Positions 36,537-45,262 of a stretch of DNA of 64,000 nt are shown here, one piece after another. Every line of letters begins with the position of its first letter. Positions within the stretch are counted from its first letter, which is position 1. The notes beneath the pieces were generated by a model, which was given only the letters and a program-made list of their open reading frames with translations, was not told the origin of the DNA and searched no databases. This DNA is from Acidaminobacter sp. JC074 (lineage in GTDB: Bacteria > Bacillota > Clostridia > Peptostreptococcales > Acidaminobacteraceae). The position numbers and the translations under genes were made by a program. Where the stretch lies: the NCBI RefSeq assembly GCF_022496765.1, contig NZ_VANV01000015.1, positions 118,584-182,583 of the forward strand, read 5' to 3'.

Positions 36537-37901
36537 TTAGTTCGTCATTGATTCACGCACTTTTTTATTCGCCTCTTTTGTACGTTCAATCCATTCATCT
36601 ACAGTAATATCACCATTCATCAAACTGTTTATTGCGTCTGAAAATTCTTTTTCTACACTAACTTCTGCATCTTGTACAACTTTCCATTGGAAACTGAGTG
36701 GTCTTGCACCATAAGTGTCAAATACAGAAAACACATTATAAATTGAGTCTGATATGTATTCTTTAACGATGTCAACACCATTCTTAATCGGCATAATTGC
36801 ACCGCCATGTTTGGCCGCTAACATGATCATTTCCTTTTTATATTGATATCTCATGAACTCCTTAGCCATTTCAGGATTCTTGGCATTTTTAGGAATGTAA
36901 TGTGTTTCATATGATGTAATTACATAAGATGTATCTTCAGAATTTAATTTTGGTGCAGGCATAAATCCAAACTCAAAACCTTCTTCTGGTGTAACATCTT
37001 TCATTTCATTAGGCATCCAGTTACCATTAGGAATAAATAAAGCTTGTCCTTGCATAAATGCTGTTTGTGATTGCGTATGATTAAGAGCAACTGTCCCTTC
37101 CATCAAGTGACCTTCTGTAGCAATTTTTCCAAATACATTCAGTACTTCCTTTACTTTTGGAGAATCCCAAGCATCTTTTTCATAATTTAAGATCTTATTG
37201 GTTTCTTCTACACCAGCACCAGAAGCGAGCATAGCACCATAAATAAATTGGTTATATATTGGGTATATACCAGCATAAGTGAATAAGGAACGATCTAACG
37301 CTTTACCCTTTTCAGCATATGCAAAGAACTCATCCCATGTCACCGGTACATCCCAGCCGTTTTCATCAAATAAACCTTTATTATAGTACATACCAAGTAC
37401 TTGCATATAAACCGGTGCATAATAGATATTACCATCATCAAGTGGACTACAGTAATCTAAGAAGCCAGGTATCATTTTGTCTTTTAACTTAACACCATCA
37501 CCATCAAGAGATTCTGAATCAAATACATCATTTAAAGGTAATAATGCATTGTCAGCTAATAAGAGTTTATCAAGCTCACCTGCATAAATATAATCAGGGG
37601 CATCACCCGCTACCAAACGTGGTCTAATAATATCAACAATCTTAGGACTTATTGTCAATTTTACTTCTACATTTGGATAATCCTTTTCAAAAGCCTCTAC
37701 AACAGCATCCCAATAAGCTCGACCATAACCGCCTTCAAATGCGGCAACATCAAGAATGATCTTTTCTTGTACGACTTCTTCTTCTCCTGTACCTGTACTA
37801 ATGTCTGATGATGTATTTTCTGTATTGTCAGAGCATGCAAATAGCGAACTCAACAATATACTAACAAGCATTAGCAATGATAACGTTTTCTTTAACTTCA
37901 T
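36537..37901 (-). CDS. Sugar-binding lipoprotein of the CUT1 importer
   Basis: 454 residues, family 1 extracellular solute-binding protein. Signal peptide with lipobox LFAC, lipidated Cys23, then a Ser/Thr/Glu-rich linker. The fold carries WDAVVEAFEKDYPNVEV, AGDAPDYIYAG and YYNKGLFDENGWDVPVTWDEF. It delivers an oligosaccharide to the two permeases encoded behind it. GAGGAGG precedes the ATG. Confidence 0.94.
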   Translation of the reverse strand: MKLKKTLSLLMLVSILLSSLFACSDNTENTSSDISTGTGEEEVVQEKIILDVAAFEGGYGRAYWDAVVEAFEKDYPNVEVKLTISPKIVDIIRPRLVAGDAPDYIYAGELDKLLLADNALLPLNDVFDSESLDGDGVKLKDKMIPGFLDYCSPLDDGNIYYAPVYMQVLGMYYNKGLFDENGWDVPVTWDEFFAYAEKGKALDRSLFTYAGIYPIYNQFIYGAMLASGAGVEETNKILNYEKDAWDSPKVKEVLNVFGKIATEGHLMEGTVALNHTQSQTAFMQGQALFIPNGNWMPNEMKDVTPEEGFEFGFMPAPKLNSEDTSYVITSYETHYIPKNAKNPEMAKEFMRYQYKKEMIMLAAKHGGAIMPIKNGVDIVKEYISDSIYNVFSVFDTYGARPLSFQWKVVQDAEVSVEKEFSDAINSLMNGDITVDEWIERTKEANKKVRESMTN

Positions 37902-37923
37902 ATTCCCTCCTCAATATTCTTTA

Positions 37924-37965
37924 CTATACCAGTATATTTGAAGAGGTCCTTTTGATGAATGTCAT
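37924..37965 (-). CDS. Possible 13-codon micro-ORF before the binding-protein gene
   Basis: ATG with GGAGGT 6 bases upstream opens MTFIKRTSSNILV and stops 22 bases before the ATG of the binding-protein gene. The ribosome site is as good as any in the window. It could be a leader peptide or the remains of a larger gene. Against this, TTCATC and TATACT with 17-base spacing lie inside it, so the region may simply be a promoter. No protein family. Confidence 0.25.
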   Translation of the reverse strand: MTFIKRTSSNILV

Positions 37966-38003
37966 ATTTTTACCTCCATTTGTTTTATATTTACTTCATT
38001 ATA

Positions 38004-40430
38004 CTATACTTGATAAAGCACTTCGACTTTCTTGTTTAGCTCTCCCTTCTCATCCAAGACTTGGCGATAAGTCCCCCATGCTTTCCCATTACTCCAAAAT
38101 GTCTTAAAGTTATTTTGATTGATACTTGGGTTGAACTCAATCGAATCTTTGGTCAGATCATATCTATAACCACTCAAGGAAAGTAACAAGCCCCAACTTG
38201 CCAAGGATCTCGCATAATGATGACCACATTCTACCTCACTCCAAGGATTTCTCTTTATGCCATCGTATCGATCTCTACAGGCCTTTGCCATAGTGAGACC
38301 TTCTTCAAGATATCCTTCATATATCAAATGTGTGGCTACCTGATACTCAATGCCTGTCCAAACTTCATCGCTATATACAAAAGGTAGTTTAGGTCGTCCA
38401 CCTTTTGGCCAAGTACATAAAAGAAGACCTGCTTCATCATTTAGAGCATATGTCCGTTGTACGTTCACATGATTCTCCATACTTGTCATGAAGTTATAAT
38501 CAAATATAGACTTTACAGCCTTTTTAACATGATCTTTAGGTAGTACATAACCTAAACCTGCTATGTGCGCCATAGTCTGACCAAATAACTGATCTGATAA
38601 ACATCCACTACCATATTGATACTTATATCTATTAACATCATCAATTCGTTGAATATAGTATTCCTCATCCCATAAGAGTTTATGCATCTCTTCATGTCCT
38701 GTCTCAAATGCTATAGAATATTTATTGTAACCTTCATCATCAGATAGATACTTTGCGATTTCAGTACATGCTTTCAATGCGCCATAAAACATGGAGTTAA
38801 CAAGAGAATTTGGACCGTAAAATTCAATATCATATGTATTATGCTGTTGACTATCTAAAACATAATCACCGTCTTTGTCCCAATGTGTAAAAGCATAGTC
38901 CATAGCCAACTTGATTTTTGGCCATAATGTTCTTATAAAATCATCATCACCAGATAATTTCCATTCTCTAAAAGCTCTAATAATTGAACCCATCTGTCCA
39001 TCAGCTGCAGGATGTACTTGAAAATCCCAATGAAAAGGCTTGTTAAACAGTTTATCAGTTCTAAAGTTCATCTTTCCACTATCATCAGTTTCTAATAAAA
39101 ACTCAGTTTTTCTCGCTGATCTTTCTAATGAAGGAAATAAAAAGGCTAAAGTTTGAGCATAATTCCAAACATGTGTACATGTTCCATGACATGATCCAAA
39201 TTGGTCATGACTCCCCTCCCATGCCATAAATGCGCCGCCTTTTATCCTAAAGCAAGTTGTACTTCTTATAACTGTAATATTACTTGCAATAGCATCTAAC
39301 ACATAAGAAGGCAATGTTGATGAATACAAGGCATTTGTAAACATTCTCGATTCTTCTTCTAGTCGTTTCATATTGCTTATTATATATTCACCTACATGCC
39401 ATGAATCCTCAAATAAAGTTGCATAGTGATTTTGTGTAGTATCCATGCTATTGACATCCATATCATAAACGTCAACTGACCACTCATCAGGACGATTCGG
39501 TAGATACCAAGTAATAAGAAACTCAAAATTTTCTTCTTCTCCAGCATTTAATGTTTTATTGACACAGATTGCGCCTACTTTATGTGTCTTATGGCCTAAC
39601 TGAGTTGCTAAACCAATCTTAGCCGAATCCTCATTCAAATGCCCATCATGAGATAAATCTTCCCAATAATCATGTATACCATCCCACCAAGCATCATGGT
39701 TCCATTCTGGTCTACATGATACATTTTTTTCAGATGTCATAATTGAAAGATTACCATACTTGACACTCTTTTTATCAATATTTTTTGACCCCATAAAAAC
39801 ACCGGTTAGATTGCCTTTAGAGCACTTTTCATTAAACGTCTCTCCAACAGTATCCATGAAGCCCCATATCGAGTTTCTTACAAAACCCATGGAGTTGGTC
39901 AAAGAACCTGCTATCGAAACCTCTTGTGTCTTATTACTTACGTTTTTTACTTTATATCTAATGATAGCCCCTGGTATACCTGAATCATCTGGGTTTAATG
40001 GTATAAAAGGTGTAAATGCTTCCATAGACACTTGAACAGGCATCTCAGAATCTTCAAATTCAACATTTACAAAAGGATACTCACTGGTCATTTTGCTATC
40101 TTTAAATCGAGGTAAGCCAGCATACTTTTCAGCTGAATATCCAATTGACATGTTAAGATACGGCGGTCTAAGTGCAGATTCAAGAACTCTTAATTTAGGT
40201 TCTTTGCTTTCTTCCTTAGTCCTTATTGTAAAAAAAGTATAATTAGAAGTATTCCCTTTTCCTGGACTATTATAGATTTCCCAGTCTCTAAATTCACCTC
40301 TTGATCCAATTGAAATATTCCCTGTGCCTATACCCCCTAATAAAAATGCTGCCTGGGTATGTTCTGGTTTATATGCCTTTTTTACATAACTGTCGAATAA
40401 TACATCTCTACTAAAAGTTTTGTTCTTCAT
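38004..40430 (-). CDS. GH116-family beta-glucosidase/xylosidase-like enzyme
   Basis: 808 residues from the ATG at 40430 (AAAGGGGGA upstream); the 15 in-frame residues before it have no site. GH116 layout: an N-terminal beta-sandwich (1-350, AAFLLGGIGTGNISIGSRGEF, the family opening) and an (alpha/alpha)6 catalytic domain (370-800). Acid/base is Asp534 in QHNTYD, followed by EFYGPNSL; the nucleophile candidate is Glu405 in AWEG, by analogy with GBA2-type enzymes. No signal peptide, so intracellular. It is first of the GH116-binding protein-permeases-kinase-regulator run and probably degrades the imported oligosaccharide. Confidence 0.85.
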   Translation of the reverse strand: MKNKTFSRDVLFDSYVKKAYKPEHTQAAFLLGGIGTGNISIGSRGEFRDWEIYNSPGKGNTSNYTFFTIRTKEESKEPKLRVLESALRPPYLNMSIGYSAEKYAGLPRFKDSKMTSEYPFVNVEFEDSEMPVQVSMEAFTPFIPLNPDDSGIPGAIIRYKVKNVSNKTQEVSIAGSLTNSMGFVRNSIWGFMDTVGETFNEKCSKGNLTGVFMGSKNIDKKSVKYGNLSIMTSEKNVSCRPEWNHDAWWDGIHDYWEDLSHDGHLNEDSAKIGLATQLGHKTHKVGAICVNKTLNAGEEENFEFLITWYLPNRPDEWSVDVYDMDVNSMDTTQNHYATLFEDSWHVGEYIISNMKRLEEESRMFTNALYSSTLPSYVLDAIASNITVIRSTTCFRIKGGAFMAWEGSHDQFGSCHGTCTHVWNYAQTLAFLFPSLERSARKTEFLLETDDSGKMNFRTDKLFNKPFHWDFQVHPAADGQMGSIIRAFREWKLSGDDDFIRTLWPKIKLAMDYAFTHWDKDGDYVLDSQQHNTYDIEFYGPNSLVNSMFYGALKACTEIAKYLSDDEGYNKYSIAFETGHEEMHKLLWDEEYYIQRIDDVNRYKYQYGSGCLSDQLFGQTMAHIAGLGYVLPKDHVKKAVKSIFDYNFMTSMENHVNVQRTYALNDEAGLLLCTWPKGGRPKLPFVYSDEVWTGIEYQVATHLIYEGYLEEGLTMAKACRDRYDGIKRNPWSEVECGHHYARSLASWGLLLSLSGYRYDLTKDSIEFNPSINQNNFKTFWSNGKAWGTYRQVLDEKGELNKKVEVLYQV

Positions 40431-40519
40431 TAGTCCCCCTTTAATTAATACCAAAATCATAACCAAAGTTCTCATTTAAATACATCAATTATTTTTACTA
40501 GGACATGTACTATTTTTAC

Positions 40520-40540
40520 AAAAAAAAAGGCCAGAGGCCT
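40520..40540 (-). terminator. Terminator of the AOR 1 operon
   Basis: AGGCC / GGCCT with a 3-base loop, followed by ten T on the minus strand, two bases beyond the stop of the ThiF-like gene. Confidence 0.75.
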
Positions 40541-40541
40541 C

Positions 40542-41210
40542 TTAAAATTCAATCACTTCATATTCATGTTCTAATAGGTCTATATGCAAAACTTTCTTTG
40601 ATAAAATATCCCCTTTACCCAGTAAGACCTTTAAACCTTCAGCGACTTGTATGGAAGCGATGGTTGCAGGTGTAAATGATGGATTGCCAAGTAGGCTTTC
40701 TATACCAGTCGCACCTCTATAAATCTTATCCAGTGTCCGATCACCCGGCAAAATAGTCGATACTTGACCATACCAGCCACCTATTGCACCGTGTATCAAG
40801 GGTATCTCAAGTTTTTCACAAACCCCTTGTAGCATAAGCTTGACTTCAATGTCATCTACTGCATCAAATACAAGATCATAACCCATTAGGGTCTCCTCTG
40901 CATTTTCTTCATGAAGCATTTCTATCTTGTAAGAAATATCAATAGTCGAGTTGACACCTGACAGGTGTTCATGTGCAATCAAGGCCTTGTGTTTGCCTAG
41001 GTTGCTTTCTCTACTTAAGAGTTGCCTATTAAGGTTTGATTCATCAAAGACATCCCCATCAATACAAATCAAATTACCAATACCGAGTCTTGCAAGCATT
41101 TCTGCAATAAAACCACCCAGTCCACCACAGCCAATAACAGCCACTTTAAAGTTTCTAAGAGACTTGTTCTCCTCTTCTGATAACATGTTCATATTTTTTG
41201 AGTAACGCAT
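40542..41210 (-). CDS. ThiF/MoeB-family adenylyltransferase
   Basis: 222 residues. E1-like fold with VIGCGGLGGFIAEMLARLGIG for ATP, DGDVFDESNLNRQLL and the Asp-containing VFDAVDDIEVKL. It activates the C-terminal glycine of a sulfur carrier by adenylation. No zinc Cys pairs and no rhodanese domain, so it is a short form. The start lies directly behind the stop of the MoaD-like gene (TAAATG), which identifies its partner, and both serve the AOR gene upstream, probably for assembling the dithiolene of the tungsten pterin. Confidence 0.88.
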   Translation of the reverse strand: MRYSKNMNMLSEEENKSLRNFKVAVIGCGGLGGFIAEMLARLGIGNLICIDGDVFDESNLNRQLLSRESNLGKHKALIAHEHLSGVNSTIDISYKIEMLHEENAEETLMGYDLVFDAVDDIEVKLMLQGVCEKLEIPLIHGAIGGWYGQVSTILPGDRTLDKIYRGATGIESLLGNPSFTPATIASIQVAEGLKVLLGKGDILSKKVLHIDLLEHEYEVIEF

Positions 41211-41432
41211 TTAACCACCACCTACAGGTGGAAATACAGAAAGTGTATCTCCTGGATTTAATTTCTGATCAAAATCACCATCTCTACCGTTTACAAGTAG
41301 TATGGCCACATCTTCTAAATCGATCTTAAGGGCTTCTAGAATTGACCTTGGTGTTGGCTCTTCAAAGGTCATTTCTTTTTTCTTAAAGCGACCCAATCTA
41401 AGGGTCGCAAATAATCTAACTTCTACAGTCAT
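41211..41432 (-). CDS. MoaD/ThiS-like sulfur carrier protein (AOR 1 cluster)
   Basis: 73 residues, beta-grasp fold. Ends PPVGGG, the C-terminal Gly-Gly needed for thiocarboxylate formation. Small strands and the segment LLVNGRDGDF match MoaD. Coupled to the AOR (TAATG) and to the ThiF-like protein. Probable sulfur donor for tungstopterin. A second, divergent copy is at 52063. Confidence 0.88.
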   Translation of the reverse strand: MTVEVRLFATLRLGRFKKKEMTFEEPTPRSILEALKIDLEDVAILLVNGRDGDFDQKLNPGDTLSVFPPVGGG

Positions 41433-43222
41433 TATAAACCTAATTTCTCCAAACGTTCCTTAGTTGGAAGACCATCTTTACTCCAACCTCTTAACTCATA
41501 GTACTCAGGTAATAAATCAGATAACTTATGTACCCAGCCCTTAGATGGCCCTTCAGGAATTGGCTCTTCTAATAAACGTTTTGGTAACTTGTCTTGATCA
41601 GGTGAAACACCTGCTTCTAAGTTAAACTGTCTTTCAATGTTCCAAATTCTTTCACCTGCTTCTAATACAGAATCAGCGGTATGGTCTGTACCACAAACAG
41701 CATTGACTAGGTCTGCATATTCTTTAGCACCTAATGCAAATGATGTAAATAAACACATACCTAGAGAATCTATAGACGCTGTTAAGTCTTGGAATATCTT
41801 AGCCCAAGTTGCCTTACCTTCAAGTTCAAATCTATCTAGCTTTTCAGGAAGCGCTAAGATTTCTGGAGAAATCAAGTAACCTCTTACATGGCAACCACCT
41901 CTATTAGAAGTTGCATACTGTAAACCTTGACCTTGAATACCTCTTGGGTCGTAAGCTGGAATTTCTAATTTCTTAACTGACATGGATAAATCAGCTACAC
42001 CATAAGAATCAGCTAATCTGTAAGAACCCATTGCAAGTTTTTTACCAAAGCCTTCAGCACGGCCTAACTTTCTCATCCACTCAACAATTGATTCTGCATC
42101 GCCCCACTTAAGTGCAAGGCCTTCTAATTCTTCATCCTTGACATAACCTCTTTGGTAAAGTTCCATAGCAGCCGCTAAAGTGGCACCTGCAGAGATTGTA
42201 TCAATACCCACTTCATTACACATATGGTTGGCCTTAATGATCTGATCTAAATCATTGATACCACAGTCTGAACCAAATGCCCAAATTGTTTCATACTCAG
42301 GACCACCACCTTCGCCATCACCGATTCTTACGTGACGACCACAAGCGATAGGACATCTATAACAAGCCGTTCTCTTAATTAAGAATTTTTCTTCCATTGT
42401 CTCACCAGAAATATCTTCTGCCTTATCAAAGTATGACTCTTGGAAGTTATTTGTTGGGAATGCACCATTTTCATTGATGATGTTAACAAGTACAGCAGTA
42501 CCGTAAGTTGGTAAACCTTGACCCGTTACACCATTTTCTTTTATTTTAGCCAAACACTCTTTAAAGACTTCTTTTAAACCTTCCTCATCTGCAATGGCAG
42601 GTTTAGAAGAACCCTTAACAGTAATGGCCTTTAAGTTCTTAGAACCCATAACTGCACCAACACCCGATCTACCAGCTGCTCTGTCTTTATCATTCATAAT
42701 AGCAGCAATCATAGATAAGTTTTCACCAGCAGGTCCAATTGTCATTACCTTGGCTTTTTCAGGAATCTCTTTTTCTAGAATATCTGTTGTTTCAGAAACA
42801 ACCTTGCCCCAAATGTGTCCAGCATCTCTAAAGTCAATTTTATCATCTTCAATGTTTATGTATGTTGGTTTGTCTGCTTTACCTTCAAGGATAATCACAT
42901 CATAACCTGCAAATTTTAACTCAGCACCCCAATAACCACCAGAGTTAGAAGATGCAATCGTATCAGAAAGCGGCGACTTGGTAACGACCATATAACGTCC
43001 ACCTGTTGGTGTTGGCGTACCTGTGAGAGGACCTGTCACAACCAATAACTTGTTTTCTGGACTAAGTGCATCTACATCAGCAGATACTTCATCTTTAAAT
43101 ATCTTTGTACCTAAACCACGTCCACCAATAAACTTCTGAGCCATTTCTAAATCTAAGGCCTCTACCTTATAAGTTAGATCTGTTAAATTAACTCTTAATA
43201 CCTTACCTACATAACCGTTCAT
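41432..43222 (-). CDS. aor: Aldehyde:ferredoxin oxidoreductase 1 (tungsten-dependent)
   Basis: 596 residues from the ATG at 43222 (AAGGAGGT upstream). It oxidises aldehydes to carboxylates, or the reverse, with ferredoxin. The N-terminal domain (1-210) has the pterin-binding GGRGLGTKIF and PLTGTPTPTGGRYMVVTKSPLS; the cubane ligands are Cys287, Cys290, Cys294 (RTACYRCPIAC) and Cys490 (DSLGMC). Later come the family marks AYDPRGIQGQGLQYATSNRGG and GIDTISAGATLA. Length matches single-subunit Clostridial/archaeal AOR (about 605). First gene of a three-gene operon under a sigma-54 promoter. Confidence 0.95.
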   Translation of the reverse strand: MNGYVGKVLRVNLTDLTYKVEALDLEMAQKFIGGRGLGTKIFKDEVSADVDALSPENKLLVVTGPLTGTPTPTGGRYMVVTKSPLSDTIASSNSGGYWGAELKFAGYDVIILEGKADKPTYINIEDDKIDFRDAGHIWGKVVSETTDILEKEIPEKAKVMTIGPAGENLSMIAAIMNDKDRAAGRSGVGAVMGSKNLKAITVKGSSKPAIADEEGLKEVFKECLAKIKENGVTGQGLPTYGTAVLVNIINENGAFPTNNFQESYFDKAEDISGETMEEKFLIKRTACYRCPIACGRHVRIGDGEGGGPEYETIWAFGSDCGINDLDQIIKANHMCNEVGIDTISAGATLAAAMELYQRGYVKDEELEGLALKWGDAESIVEWMRKLGRAEGFGKKLAMGSYRLADSYGVADLSMSVKKLEIPAYDPRGIQGQGLQYATSNRGGCHVRGYLISPEILALPEKLDRFELEGKATWAKIFQDLTASIDSLGMCLFTSFALGAKEYADLVNAVCGTDHTADSVLEAGERIWNIERQFNLEAGVSPDQDKLPKRLLEEPIPEGPSKGWVHKLSDLLPEYYELRGWSKDGLPTKERLEKLGL

Positions 43223-43250
43223 ATTACCTCCTTTTTCAATCAAGTAATAC

Positions 43251-43270
43251 TATCGCATAAATGATGCCAA
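43251..43270 (-). promoter_or_regulatory. Sigma-54 (-24/-12) promoter of AOR 1
   Basis: On the minus strand TTGGCATCATTTATGCGA has GG and GC separated by exactly 10 bases, the defining spacing of RpoN promoters. The start would be about 20 bases before the AOR ATG. A sigma-54 activator gene ends just upstream. Confidence 0.8.
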
Positions 43271-43297
43271 AAAAAATGAAACCTTTCTATTAAGAAA

Positions 43298-43364
43298 CGT
43301 TCCATTTCGATACATTATTACAAAATCATTGTTCCACAATTGAACATTGTTCCAAATCGATACA
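43298..43364. promoter_or_regulatory. Three 17-bp upstream activator sites for the sigma-54 regulator
   Basis: Minus-strand TGTATCGAAATGGAACG (43298-43314), TGTTCAATTGTGGAACA (43330-43346) and TGTATCGATTTGGAACA (43348-43364). Consensus TGTWTCRAWWTGGAACA, an imperfect palindrome with invariant GGAAC. Centres are 32 and 18 bases apart, between about -55 and -121 from the predicted start, the typical range for enhancer sites. Two of them lie within the last codons of the activator gene itself. Confidence 0.75.
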
Positions 43365-45221
43365 ATGCTTTTCAATTTTTCTATACAAGGTATTTCGACC
43401 GATATTTAAAACTTTCGCCGCAGAAGTAATGTTACCTCCAAAGTGATTGAGAACATCTTGAATATGCCTTTTTTCCATAGATTCCAAGGAATGAAGATCA
43501 ACTGATTTAAAGACTGACTTCTTCTCTATTTTTACTTCTGGCAAGGACTCATAAGCCGGTATGGTCTCAGTGTTGATGATTAACTCAATTAGATTTTCTA
43601 ACTCACGAATGTTACCAGGCCAGTTGTAATTTTTCAAATAAGACAAATAAGCCTCTGGTAAAACAACAGCACTCTTATTAAGTTTCCTTGAGACTCTATC
43701 CATAAAATAATCCACCAAGGCTGGGATATCTTCACGCCTTTCCCTTAAAGATGGTAGTCGAATGGGTAGTACATTGAGTCTATAAAACAGATCTTTTCTA
43801 AAGTTACCTTTTGAAACCTCTGCAATCAAATCCTTGTTGGTTGCTGCAATGATTCTAACATCTACAGGTATTTCTGTTGAAGAACCGATTCTCGATACTG
43901 TCGACTCCTCAATAACACGCAAGAGCCTTGTTTGCATATCTAAAGGCATTTCACCAATTTCATCTAGAAAAACAGTGCCACCGTCTGCAATTTCAAACTT
44001 ACCAGGCTGGCCCGATCTTTTAGCGCCTGTAAAAGCACCTTCTTCATAACCAAAGAGTTCTGACTCTATTAAGTTCTTAGGTATGGCACCACAGTTGATG
44101 GCCACAAAAGGTTCATCAGACCTATTGGAGTAGTTTTGAATGGCCTGTGCAAATATTTCTTTTCCAGTCCCAGACTCACCCATGATTAAAACCGTCGATT
44201 TACTATTGGCTACTTTTTTAGCAAAGTCTACAGCATTTAGAAAGCTTTCATTTGAACCTATGATCTTGTCAAAGGTATAGATGGCCCTTCTACCCATTAT
44301 TTTATTGGCAAGCTTTCTTACCTTCTTGATATCCTTTATGACAACAACCATCTGATAAACAGATTCACGTGCATTTAAAATGGGATATATGGAAACATTA
44401 AACTGGACCTTATTAAGTTTTGAATTCAGTGGGATCTCTTCATCTAACAAGGATTTCTTAGTGACAATCTTAGATTTGATTTCCTCAAAAGATGGCAAAA
44501 TCTTATGAAAATCCAGCTCTAGAAGTTCTTTATCACTAAAACCAAGCATCTCATTTACCGATGGATTAAAGGCATGTATTTTCCCCTTTAAGTCCACAGT
44601 TAGAATGGCTGAAGGTATTGAGTTTACAATGGTCTCTGCATACTTTTTAGAATCAGACAATTGTCGATTGTAATCTTCACCTTCTAGAATTTTTTCTATG
44701 GCATGAGCGGCTGCTACAACCATACCAAGGGTATGTGGGTGAACAGAAGATGAATAACCTGTTAAGTCTATAGAACCTATGATGTCACCATTTACATTAT
44801 GAATCGGGGCACTGGAACAGGTCCACTGGTGATAGGCTTCGATAAAGTGTTCTTCACCTGATACCTGGACCGGTTGGTCTTCGTAAAGAGCTGTTCCCAT
44901 GGCGTTGGTACCAATACTCGGTTCATCCATAAATGCACCCGGTACCATCTTGTAGGCAAAAGCTTCCTCTAGAATCTCTTCATCCCCTACCATATTTAAG
45001 ATACAGCCTTCTCTATCTGTAAGAATGGCGAAAAATTCTGAACCTTTAACAAAGTCATAAAGATCATTTAAAAAAGGTGCTGCAACCTGGATTAAAGCCT
45101 GCTCCTTATGCAAGCGTTTCATCAGTTCATCGTCCTTTAAAATCCTTTTAGACAGGACTTGTGATCTTTCTATACCAAATGTTTTACATCTTTTATGGGA
45201 TTTCTCTACATATAATTTCAT
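43326..45221 (-). CDS. Sigma-54-dependent activator, AcoR type
   Basis: 631 residues: GAF-type sensor (60-180, PSIGTNAMGTAL), PAS (195-300), AAA+ domain with Walker A GESGTGKE (348-355), the sigma-54 contact loop GAFTGA (395-400) and Walker B VFLDE (417-421), then a Fis-type helix-turn-helix (590-631, NITSAAKVLNIGRNTLYRKIEKH). No receiver domain, so it is ligand-controlled, like AcoR. Its gene ends 104 bases upstream of the AOR start, with activator sites in between; it is the regulator of AOR 1. The signal is probably an aldehyde or alcohol (inference). Confidence 0.95.
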   Translation of the reverse strand: MKLYVEKSHKRCKTFGIERSQVLSKRILKDDELMKRLHKEQALIQVAAPFLNDLYDFVKGSEFFAILTDREGCILNMVGDEEILEEAFAYKMVPGAFMDEPSIGTNAMGTALYEDQPVQVSGEEHFIEAYHQWTCSSAPIHNVNGDIIGSIDLTGYSSSVHPHTLGMVVAAAHAIEKILEGEDYNRQLSDSKKYAETIVNSIPSAILTVDLKGKIHAFNPSVNEMLGFSDKELLELDFHKILPSFEEIKSKIVTKKSLLDEEIPLNSKLNKVQFNVSIYPILNARESVYQMVVVIKDIKKVRKLANKIMGRRAIYTFDKIIGSNESFLNAVDFAKKVANSKSTVLIMGESGTGKEIFAQAIQNYSNRSDEPFVAINCGAIPKNLIESELFGYEEGAFTGAKRSGQPGKFEIADGGTVFLDEIGEMPLDMQTRLLRVIEESTVSRIGSSTEIPVDVRIIAATNKDLIAEVSKGNFRKDLFYRLNVLPIRLPSLRERREDIPALVDYFMDRVSRKLNKSAVVLPEAYLSYLKNYNWPGNIRELENLIELIINTETIPAYESLPEVKIEKKSVFKSVDLHSLESMEKRHIQDVLNHFGGNITSAAKVLNIGRNTLYRKIEKHCIDLEQCSIVEQ

Positions 45222-45262
45222 ATTACACCTCTCTCTTATTCTATCTGTAGCATGAAATCACG

